This document shows, in pieces, positions 53,032-59,977 of a stretch of DNA of 64,000 nt (position 1 is the first letter of the stretch; every line of letters starts with the position of its first letter). The DNA comes from Arenibacter arenosicollis (GTDB lineage: Bacteria; Bacteroidota; Bacteroidia; Flavobacteriales; Flavobacteriaceae), in contig NZ_JACLHY010000006.1 in NCBI RefSeq assembly GCF_014397245.1, positions 1 through 64,000 of the forward strand, in the 5' to 3' direction. The notes below the pieces were generated by a model. That model was not told the DNA's origin, ran no database searches, and saw nothing but the letters and a program-made list of their open reading frames with translations. A program made the position numbers and the translations under genes.

Positions 53032-53712
53032 TTATTGTTTTTTGTTTGTTGTAACCCAAGTCTTATATACCGCCAACCCCAATGCATTCTGGCCCGTAGG
53101 GGTACCCAATAAGGAGTTTGGCATCTCTACCACGATAGACATGTTATTTTTACCTTCAAAGGTATCCACAGCCTCCTCGGATGTTTTAAACCCACCTGGT
53201 GCCATTCCACCAATAACCGCATTGAATTGGAAGAAATCGAAGAAAAAGGAGTCCTGTCTAGGTCCTGCAAATAAAGTAACGCCATTCGCTGTTGTTGACT
53301 TTATAGCCGTGGTTCCAGAAATTTCAACACTCCCCAATGGAGAGTCAACCAAAACCTCGCTATCCAATCCCGTTTTTGAAGGTGCTACCGGCCCAAAGAA
53401 ATACATTCTACCCTCTCTTGGTATGGCCTGTATAACCAAATCCTCCACCAAATCGCCATCAGTATCAATGTTGATTTCTGTTAAAACTGTTTCATCAAAG
53501 CTTCCATAGGCCAAGTCTGGCACTACATTGGTTTGAAGATCCACTACAAAAACTGTGTTGTCAGATCCTTCTGAAGGTTCAAATCCGTAAAAGTCAGCAA
53601 TATCCGCCGTAGTTCCCATAGAGGAAGGAGCGTCTATATGATCCGCTGCAATCAAAATAATTCCTGCCGCTGCAAGGAAGCCAAGCCCTAATAATAATTT
53701 TGTCTTTTTCAT
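53032..53712 (-). CDS. DUF4331 family secreted protein
   Basis: A 226-residue protein with a signal peptide (LLLGLGFLAAAGIILIAA). The mature end begins DHIDAPSSMGTTADIADFYGFEP in two parts, the N-terminal signature of DUF4331 (ADHxDAP, then DVYAF-like). Later GPRQDSFFFDFFQFNAVIGG is also typical of the family. Function unknown. It heads the group DUF4331, DUF4331 lipoprotein, TPR lipoprotein. Confidence 0.88.
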   Translation of the reverse strand: MKKTKLLLGLGFLAAAGIILIAADHIDAPSSMGTTADIADFYGFEPSEGSDNTVFVVDLQTNVVPDLAYGSFDETVLTEINIDTDGDLVEDLVIQAIPREGRMYFFGPVAPSKTGLDSEVLVDSPLGSVEISGTTAIKSTTANGVTLFAGPRQDSFFFDFFQFNAVIGGMAPGGFKTSEEAVDTFEGKNNMSIVVEMPNSLLGTPTGQNALGLAVYKTWVTTNKKQ

Positions 53713-53888
53713 AATTTTGATATTTTTAGATTAAAATCACCCTTACCTACGGAACTTAAAATATCAGGGTTTGGTTTTAAATGTTAATAATATGTTAATG
53801 GTTGAAAATGCCATTTACCAAAAAAACGGTTGCAATAAGAATGAAGTCCCATATTTTAATTTAATTTTACCCACTAAAATTTGGATCT

Positions 53889-55076
53889 ATGAATCCTTCT
53901 GCCACTGGTTGGATAGATAAGTTTGGGTATCTGGTAAAGGACAACAACGACTATTTTAACTCCTTTGAAGAATTATATGCCCTACTCAAGAGTACCGGAT
54001 TTGTCTATGGGATTAATCTGGATATACCCCCATTTATTATTAAAGAGGTTCCCTTGTCCGAGGACGAAAAAGCTAAGATCAATTTAATAACAGCACTTTA
54101 TTTCACTTATAAGCTCAAAAACAACGAACCCAATTTCGAAGCTTTCTTAGGCCATATCTTTAAGTTCTATAAAGATCTGGGGATTAACAGAATTTCATTT
54201 TTGAACAAATTTCTTACTGGAAAGAAAACTTCTTCTAAGCTTGAAAACCTTTTAAACTCAAGAATCTACTTAGAGGACAATGTAATTAGCAAGACATTCA
54301 ATAACATCATTACCAATTCCTTGTTGTTTATAGATGTTCTAAGTTTTAAAAGGTATCTGGAAGGTGAAACTTCAATAAAAGAGTATGCACAACGCCTGGA
54401 GCATGTCACTATAAATATCACATATCACACCTTAAACTCGAAAGAGAAAAACAAAAATGACGAGAAGTTGGCGCAGCTTTTTGCCTCCTCACTAACCTTT
54501 ATTGAGAGTGAGAAACAAAATTTTGATGGCTCCTATAGGAATGATTTGGTCAGCAAATATTCCACTTCCGAAAACAGGTATTTTCTTGATGTTGCCTGCC
54601 TCACGGTTTGGGAAGATCAGTCGTTGGATTATACCGAATCCGAATTCATTTTTGGCATAGGAAAAGACCTAGGTTTCGACAAAAATGAAATTGCAAATTC
54701 ACTGCAGGATGTTACGCGATTTTTTAATTTGAATGTGCATAAAATTCCCCATTTAAAAGACCATAATTTGGCCGTACAATTTTACGATAGTATGTCCAAA
54801 ATTGTAAATAAATTGATACTAAGGAACAGCAAACGGTTGCAAAAAGAACTATCCGAAAGTAAGGAATTAGTCACCCTATTATCCAAATCCACCATTAAGG
54901 ATCTTAGCCCTGAGGAGAAGAAAAAAGTACAAAATCAACTAGTGGATATTTTTAAAAGCATTCCCTCATTGGCGATATTTATACTTCCTGGGGGAGCAGT
55001 TTTATTACCCATATTCATTAAATTAATTCCTAAATTACTACCTTCCTCCTTCGACGACAACAGAGTTGATGAATAG
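53889..55076 (+). CDS. LETM1-related protein
   Basis: A 395-residue mostly helical protein with no signal peptide. The C-terminal about 70 residues have the LETM1-like pattern: a charged helix (LSPEEKKKVQNQLVDIF) followed by a hydrophobic Pro-rich hairpin (PSLAIFILPGGAVLLPIFIKL, written here to its core, then IPKLLPSSFDD). Similar Flavobacteria proteins are annotated as LETM1-related, biofilm-associated; I cannot confirm that role. Eukaryotic LETM1 sits in the inner mitochondrial membrane and affects cation exchange. Confidence 0.8.
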   Translation: MNPSATGWIDKFGYLVKDNNDYFNSFEELYALLKSTGFVYGINLDIPPFIIKEVPLSEDEKAKINLITALYFTYKLKNNEPNFEAFLGHIFKFYKDLGINRISFLNKFLTGKKTSSKLENLLNSRIYLEDNVISKTFNNIITNSLLFIDVLSFKRYLEGETSIKEYAQRLEHVTINITYHTLNSKEKNKNDEKLAQLFASSLTFIESEKQNFDGSYRNDLVSKYSTSENRYFLDVACLTVWEDQSLDYTESEFIFGIGKDLGFDKNEIANSLQDVTRFFNLNVHKIPHLKDHNLAVQFYDSMSKIVNKLILRNSKRLQKELSESKELVTLLSKSTIKDLSPEEKKKVQNQLVDIFKSIPSLAIFILPGGAVLLPIFIKLIPKLLPSSFDDNRVDE

Positions 55077-55168
55077 CCTTAAAATGACGTAAAAACACTA
55101 CTATAAGAAAAACCTATAGTAGATTATTTTAAAGGTTAATCCAATTAAAATCAATTAATTAACTACTT

Positions 55169-55924
55169 TTACTCCAACCATAACTTAAAGTCTTTTACTC
55201 TTTCACGACTTACTATGATTTCTTGACCATTATAGCAGTTTAGTTTAATTTCCAACCTAGAATTGGTATAGGAAACTATATCTTTTATATGACTTATGTT
55301 AATATAGAATTTTCTACTCACCCGGAAAAATAATTTAGGGTGAAGTTCAGATTCCAAGTTTTCCAAGGTAAGGTCCAATAGATAATTCCTACCATCGATT
55401 GTGGCAGCATAGGTGCCTTTGTTCTCACTGTAAAAACATTCTATCTCTTCCGCATTTATAATTTTCAAATGCTGCCCTACACTCACTGTAAACCTCTTTT
55501 TATATTCCCGTTCCAAAGGGTTGACCAATAACTTTTTTATGTCTTCGAAATCAAGCGACAATTTCTGCTTTTCAGGTCGAAAAGAAAGGTACTTTTTAAC
55601 AGCAAATTCCAATTCCTCATCATCGATTGGTTTTAACAAATAATCAATACTATTTAACTTAAATGCCTGCAATGCATATTCATCATAAGCAGTCGTAAAA
55701 ATCACTGAACTTTGAATATCAATTGCCTCAAAAATCTCAAACGACAATCCGTCCGAAAGCTGAATATCCAAAAAAATAAGTTCTGGATGTTCATTTTCCC
55801 GAAACCATACAATAGCCTCCTCTACAGAATAAAGCATAACAGAAACTTCCACCTTCAAATTAGCCAATAATCGCCCCAATCTTCTTGCGGCAGGTTTTTC
55901 ATCTTCAATTATGATTGCGTTCAT
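55169..55924 (-). CDS. LytTR-family response regulator of the 2TM operon
   Basis: A 251-residue regulator. Receiver domain residues 1-120 with Glu7-Asp8 and phospho-acceptor Asp53 (FLDIQLSDG) and Lys in YLLKPIDDEE. LytTR domain residues about 145-250 (EEIECFYSENKGTYAATIDG, FFRVSRKFYINISHI). It is the last gene of the operon that starts with a LytS-type histidine kinase at 58343, so the two are the likely cognate pair. Confidence 0.92.
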   Translation of the reverse strand: MNAIIIEDEKPAARRLGRLLANLKVEVSVMLYSVEEAIVWFRENEHPELIFLDIQLSDGLSFEIFEAIDIQSSVIFTTAYDEYALQAFKLNSIDYLLKPIDDEELEFAVKKYLSFRPEKQKLSLDFEDIKKLLVNPLEREYKKRFTVSVGQHLKIINAEEIECFYSENKGTYAATIDGRNYLLDLTLENLESELHPKLFFRVSRKFYINISHIKDIVSYTNSRLEIKLNCYNGQEIIVSRERVKDFKLWLE

Positions 55925-55961
55925 CTGTGTTGGTTAATTGTTCGGTTAATTTACGAATTGC

Positions 55962-56285
55962 CTATTCCTCCATGTATTTTCGAATTTGCCTTTCTTCCCA
56001 ATTTCTGTAAAACTCGGGTTTCAATTTGAAGTAATAAATTCCAATTACCAACAAAATGATCCCCCATATAATCGGAATAAAAATAATATTCCATTCCATC
56101 CAATTTAAAAAGCCTTGGTCCCTTACTCCATGATCTATAAAAAAGTCCATAATATTTAACTTAAAAGAAAAGAGCAGAACGTTTATAACAACGTACACTC
56201 CAATGTGTGCATAAAAATTTTTGAGATTCTCCACCCGTCTCTTTGCTCGAATATAATTTTCAGAATCGTATATATGCCTTTCCAT
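55962..56285 (-). CDS. 2TM domain protein, copy C
   Basis: A 107-residue protein with the 2TM plan: charged start (YIRAKRRVENLKNFYAHIGVY), two transmembrane helices (about residues 28-46 and 70-90) and the conserved end WEERQIRKYMEE. Its first base overlaps the last base of the copy upstream (56285). I infer an inner-membrane protein with both ends in the cytoplasm. Confidence 0.86.
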   Translation of the reverse strand: MERHIYDSENYIRAKRRVENLKNFYAHIGVYVVINVLLFSFKLNIMDFFIDHGVRDQGFLNWMEWNIIFIPIIWGIILLVIGIYYFKLKPEFYRNWEERQIRKYMEE

Positions 56286-56623
56286 TATCTATATCTTTCA
56301 GAGTCCTTTTTTTCTTTCTCCATGTACTTACGAATCTGCCTCTCCTCCCAATCCTTATTGAAAAACGGGTTATAGGAAAAGACTTTTAAACCGTGAAACA
56401 CCAGGCCAATACCCCAAAATAACCATACAGCAAAGGCTCCAAAGTCCCATAACGCCTCCAAAAAGGACTCTCCATAACTCATACTTCCAATAATTTTAAC
56501 CGTAGTAATCATTAAATTTACCGCAAGATAAACGGTCAAATGAATATAAAATCCCCTTAATTCCCCTACATGTTTTTTGGCGCGTAGCATTTTTTTCTTT
56601 TTGTCGTAGTCCATTATTTCCAT
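56285..56623 (-). CDS. 2TM domain protein, copy B
   Basis: A 112-residue 2TM protein: MLRAKKHVGELRGFYIHLTVY start, two helices (about residues 29-47 and 63-82) and GLVFHGLKVFSYNPFF before the conserved NKDWEERQIRKYMEKE end. It overlaps its upstream neighbour by 10 bp and its downstream neighbour by 1 bp, so all are translationally coupled. Confidence 0.87.
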   Translation of the reverse strand: MEIMDYDKKKKMLRAKKHVGELRGFYIHLTVYLAVNLMITTVKIIGSMSYGESFLEALWDFGAFAVWLFWGIGLVFHGLKVFSYNPFFNKDWEERQIRKYMEKEKKDSERYR

Positions 56624-56916
56624 CTGTTTTGTGGCTCATCCTCCTGCATAAACTCCTTTATTTTCTTTTCCTCCCAATTCTTCCCGAAGAAAGGATTTAA
56701 GCCGAAGACTTTAACGCCCTGAAACACCAATCCTATTCCCCAACCAAAAGCCGCCCACAAAAACCATGCGTACTGCCATTTGTTGGTGAAGTAATTTATA
56801 GCTGCTAGGAACATTATAAAAATAAAGTATGACGCTAGATTCAAATAGAATTTCTTAATAGCTTCCACTCTTTCCTTCGCCCTGTAATATTTGTTTTCCT
56901 TATCTAAATTTTCCAT
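56614..56916 (-). CDS. 2TM domain protein, copy A
   Basis: A 100-residue 2TM protein: YYRAKERVEAIKKFYLNLASY, two helices (about residues 27-43 and 50-70), GIGLVFQGVKVFGLNPFFGK and the conserved NWEEKKIKEFMQE end. It is the closest of the three free copies to the 2TM domain at the end of the histidine kinase. It begins 89 bp after the kinase gene. Confidence 0.88.
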   Translation of the reverse strand: MENLDKENKYYRAKERVEAIKKFYLNLASYFIFIMFLAAINYFTNKWQYAWFLWAAFGWGIGLVFQGVKVFGLNPFFGKNWEEKKIKEFMQEDEPQNRWK

Positions 56917-57005
56917 GATTTATATTTATTTCAAAATTCGGTACACATCTCCACTTTTTCAAAAGAAAATTTATGAACTGTTGAATTTAAGCGATGGATT
57001 GTGGC

Positions 57006-58343
57006 CTAAAAATTTTCATCATCCATATATTTTTGAATTTCTTTTTCCTCCCAACCTTTGCCTAACAATGGATTGTAGCCAAAAACCTCCATGCCGTGAA
57101 CGGCAACACCAAATCCCCAGCCCACTGCAGGGAAAAGTACCCATGGAAAACTGGTGGTATTATAGTTAACAACGGCCAGGATAGGCAGTACAACACAATA
57201 CGAAATAAGATTCCCATAGAACCCCTTTATAGCCTCCACTTTCTCTTTAGCTTTTTGATAGCGCTTATCCTCCAAAAATGTTTTCTGTGTTTCCACAATC
57301 CCTGTTTTTTGACTTAGTATCGGGAGTTTAACCGTAAAATCTGAATTCGTTTTTTGAATCTGAACTTCCCTATCGGAAAGTATATGGTAGCGTTCCTGTA
57401 TATTCCGTAGTCCAACCCCACTACTTTTTTTCACAACCTGCTTTTCCTGCAAATTGTTGGACACGCAAAGCATTCCACTATCTTCATATACCCGAATATG
57501 CAGAGGCTTGGCTGAAGTAACCACGTTGTGCTTTACTGCATTTTCCAACAAAAGTTGAAGGGACAGGGGTACAATTTTTGTTTCTGCCCCGCTACCTTGC
57601 TCTGGAATATCAAAAACTATACTGTCCTCAAACCTCATTTTTAATAGTCGAACATAAGTTTTGGCAAAAGCAAGTTCCTCGTCCACTGTTACTAAATCCT
57701 TATTCTTTTGTTCCAATACATAACGATATACCTTTGAAAGGGAGGTTGTGAATTTCTGTGCCTGTTCCGGGTCTTCTTCAATTAAACTCGTAAGCACGTT
57801 TAGACTGTTAAAAAGAAAATGGGGATCCAATTGATTCTTAAGGGCATCAAACTTAGCGGAAGCAGTACCTGCAATTATTTTCTGCTCCTTTACCTTGTTT
57901 TCTTGGCGATACTTAAAATACCACGCCAAATAGAATATCAATGAAATTAAAATGGCAAGAAACAGCGAAACCTTGTAATATTCGAGTTTCTCGGCATTCA
58001 GAAAATCAGAAATCGGCATTTTTTCGAGACCCACCCTCAGAATTAAACGGGAAACAAATATTCCTGCCAAGGAGAGCAATATATTCCCGGATATACCCAT
58101 TAAAAGTAGCTTTCCTCTGTAAAACTGATTTTTATATTTAGCTATAAGGAATTGAATCCAATAGGCGTTTACCATATACAGAATTACCGCAAAGATCATA
58201 TTGCCATAATATTCCTCTAAAGCCCGCTGGTAGGTGAAACCCGCATCAAATTTCCCCATAAAAAAGAAAACGGCAAGAAATATGAAATAGATCAATGTCC
58301 CAATAAACACTGCATTGCCTAAATGTTTAATAAATCGCATCAT
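57006..58343 (-). CDS. LytS-type sensor histidine kinase with C-terminal 2TM domain
   Basis: A 445-residue kinase. Four membrane helices occupy about residues 11-145. The His_kinase domain follows with phospho-acceptor His175 in LDPHFLFNSLN, and the ATPase part has LQLLLENAVKHN and SSGVGLRNIQERY. From about residue 356 the protein continues into a full 2TM domain (RYQKAKEKVEAIKGFYGNL, two helices, GWEEKEIQKYMDDE), the same module as the three free genes downstream. That C-terminal fusion is unusual. Partner regulator: the LytTR gene at 55169-55924. Confidence 0.92.
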   Translation of the reverse strand: MMRFIKHLGNAVFIGTLIYFIFLAVFFFMGKFDAGFTYQRALEEYYGNMIFAVILYMVNAYWIQFLIAKYKNQFYRGKLLLMGISGNILLSLAGIFVSRLILRVGLEKMPISDFLNAEKLEYYKVSLFLAILISLIFYLAWYFKYRQENKVKEQKIIAGTASAKFDALKNQLDPHFLFNSLNVLTSLIEEDPEQAQKFTTSLSKVYRYVLEQKNKDLVTVDEELAFAKTYVRLLKMRFEDSIVFDIPEQGSGAETKIVPLSLQLLLENAVKHNVVTSAKPLHIRVYEDSGMLCVSNNLQEKQVVKKSSGVGLRNIQERYHILSDREVQIQKTNSDFTVKLPILSQKTGIVETQKTFLEDKRYQKAKEKVEAIKGFYGNLISYCVVLPILAVVNYNTTSFPWVLFPAVGWGFGVAVHGMEVFGYNPLLGKGWEEKEIQKYMDDENF

Positions 58344-58383
58344 TGATAATAATTTACCGGGCGTTCATAATTAATCTCCGACA

Positions 58384-58650
58384 TTATTTTCCACTATCGG
58401 AAATACGGAAGTATCTTGGATTAAAGTTAACAAAAAGATTCCACGACAATGCTTTACCTAATGTATTGGAATCGAAATCCTTGGTACAGATCCAAGATGC
58501 TCCCTTAATCGGCTCTAGAATTACCTTTTCTTCGTTACAACATTGATTTACAGGAACCAATATGCCGTTATCTTGTGATTTACTTTGATCTTGTCCAGAA
58601 GCTATCTGATTAACAATTGCAGCTATAATGACCAATATGATTTTTTGCAT
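58384..58650 (-). CDS. Small secreted protein, unknown
   Basis: An 88-residue protein with a signal peptide (MQKIILVIIAAIVNQIASGQ). The mature part is about 69 residues with three Cys (two as NQCCNEE, one in SWICTKD) and ends NPRYFRISDSGK. I choose Met at 58650, which gives a proper signal peptide; the frame starts eight codons earlier. I do not recognise a family. It lies 40 bp upstream of the kinase operon on the same strand. Confidence 0.62.
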   Translation of the reverse strand: MQKIILVIIAAIVNQIASGQDQSKSQDNGILVPVNQCCNEEKVILEPIKGASWICTKDFDSNTLGKALSWNLFVNFNPRYFRISDSGK

Positions 58651-58768
58651 AACAAGGTTTTGTTTTATTTCCAACTATGCAAATGTGGATTAATCCAGAA
58701 TCTTAGTGAAATTGAACTTACCCAGTTGTTAATTTCCGGTGATGGGCTGAGGGAAGGAACTATTATAA

Positions 58769-58860
58769 ATAGAAAAGAGGACGCACCCCTACGTCCTCTT
58801 TTAAAATGTAAAAATAGTTTCTTTTTAAAAACTTATTTTTTCAGTCTTACTTATGAATGT
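58769..58860 (-). ncRNA. Candidate small RNA, array copy 1 (outer type)
   Basis: On the minus strand: TTCATAAGTAAGAC (58857-58844), a middle hairpin (58840-58810; AAACTATTTTT-type stem with one bulged A), then the invariant terminator hairpin AAAAGAGGACG / CGTCCTCTTTT with loop TAGGGGTG (58802-58773) and a U-rich tail. A -7-like TAAATTTA stands just upstream within the palindrome AATGTTAAATTTAACATT. No protein is supported in either strand. Expression and function are inferred. Confidence 0.6.
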
Positions 58861-58966
58861 TAAATTTAACATTTATTCTCCTACGAAACGCTCTTTTTTG
58901 AAAAAAATTTAACTCAAACCGTAAATATGGATATATCCACTAGGCGGATTAGGACATAATCCCAGA

Positions 58967-59012
58967 ATTGTTGTTTTCCTAAAATAGTACCTAACAGGTA
59001 TTAAACAACAAT
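58967..59012. repeat. Compound inverted repeat between array copies 1 and 2
   Basis: ATTGTTGTTT (58967-58976) pairs perfectly with AAACAACAAT (59003-59012). Inside it TACCT-AAC-AGGTA (58988-59000) forms a second stem. The element is unlike the five array hairpins and occurs once. Confidence 0.55.
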
Positions 59013-59093
59013 GGAAAAAGCAGACTCTAACATGAAATTTCAACCTAACACAGGTCTTGGAATTTTTATAATAAAGAAGTTGGGCTATTTTTA

Positions 59094-59180
59094 AAATAAA
59101 AAAGAGGACGCACCCCTACGTCCTCTTTTATGAATTGAATAGATTTAATCAAATCTATTACCTGTCTTACTTATGAACAA
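59094..59180 (-). ncRNA. Candidate small RNA, array copy 2 (inner type)
   Basis: On the minus strand: TTCATAAGTAAGAC (59177-59164), middle hairpin AATAGATTT-GATT-AAATCTATT (59159-59138), then the invariant terminator hairpin (59129-59100) followed by a long T-run. Also TTTG-N23-TAGATTTG spans the 14-mer and the first arm of the middle hairpin, so that stretch could instead be a promoter for a shorter RNA of about 50 nt. Confidence 0.62.
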
Positions 59181-59305
59181 CAAATATCTAACTTAATAGC
59201 AGTAGTCCAGTGCTTTATCAGAAACAAAAATACCCCATAAGAATCTGCAGGCTATAGAGTAGTGTGGATAATGGAAGTAATCTCCCGGATTTCATGAGAA
59301 TACAG

Positions 59306-59392
59306 CAAAAGAAAAGAGGACGCACCCCTACGTCCTCTTTTATGAATTAAATAGATTTAATCAAATCTATTACCTGTCTTTCTTATGAAGAA
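59306..59392 (-). ncRNA. Candidate small RNA, array copy 3 (inner type)
   Basis: Same module as copy 2: 14-mer variant TTCATAAGAAAGAC (59389-59376), middle hairpin (59371-59350), invariant terminator hairpin (59341-59312), tail TTTTCTTTT. The one change in the 14-mer (T to A) leaves the hairpins untouched. Confidence 0.62.
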
Positions 59393-59517
59393 CAAATATC
59401 GGACTTAATAGTTTGACTCCCGTGCTTTATCAGAAACAAAAATACCCCATAAGAATCTGAAGGCTATAGAGTAGTATGGATAATGGAAGCTACCTCGCGG
59501 ATTTCATGAGAACACAG

Positions 59518-59604
59518 CAAAAGAAAAGAGGACGCACCCCTACGTCCTCTTTTATGAATTAAATAGATTTAATCAAATCTATTACCTGTCTTACTTATGA
59601 ATAA
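59518..59604 (-). ncRNA. Candidate small RNA, array copy 4 (inner type)
   Basis: Same module as copy 2: TTCATAAGTAAGAC (59601-59588), middle hairpin (59583-59562), invariant terminator hairpin (59553-59524), tail TTTTCTTTT. Confidence 0.62.
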
Positions 59605-59729
59605 CAAATATCCGACTTAATAGTTTGACTCCCGTGCTTTATCAAAAACAAAAATGACCCATAAGAAACCGAAAAGTCACACAATAGTGTGTTTAATGAG
59701 GTAGCCACCGAATATTAATCAGTTTAGGA

Positions 59730-59825
59730 CAATAAAAAAGAGGACGCACCCCTACGTCCTCTTTTAAAAGTTAAAAAATAGCATCTTTAGCAAAAAACCA
59801 TTTTTTAAGTCTTACTTATGAATGT
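59730..59825 (-). ncRNA. Candidate small RNA, array copy 5 (outer type)
   Basis: On the minus strand: TTCATAAGTAAGAC (59822-59809), middle hairpin AAAAAATGG with CTATTTTTT (59806-59798 with 59781-59773, including one G-T pair that would be an A-C mismatch on the plus strand), then the invariant terminator hairpin (59765-59736) and a T-run. It is homologous to copy 1 over about 130 bp. A TAAATTTA element precedes it. Confidence 0.6.
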
Positions 59826-59977
59826 TAAATTTAGCGAATATTTTAATACGGAAGGTGCTTTTTTGGTAAAAAAAATAACTTGAACCGTTAATTTCCCCAA
59901 TAATAAATTTCTGCACCACTCGCTATCAGCCTTAAAATATCACTTTAAATACGGATTTATAAAAATTTTAAAACAAG

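Larger units (their letters stand above)
59100..59765. repeat. Tandem 212-bp repeat array
   Basis: Hairpins start at 59100, 59312, 59524 and 59736, each exactly 212 bp apart. The units starting at 59100 and 59312 are alike over nearly their whole length (about 90 percent by eye). The unit starting at 59524 matches in its first half only (to about 59665) and then diverges while keeping the spacing. A fifth hairpin (58773) lies 327 bp before the first. Confidence 0.88.

Noticed and set aside
58773-59765. CRISPR array
   Set aside because: The repeats are 30 bp, but spacing is 212 or 327 bp, spacers are themselves similar, and no cas gene is present.
58773-59825. Integron cassette array with attC sites
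   Set aside because: Regular hairpins suggested it, but the intervening DNA has no cassette genes, no GTTRRRY core is conserved, and no integrase lies in the window.
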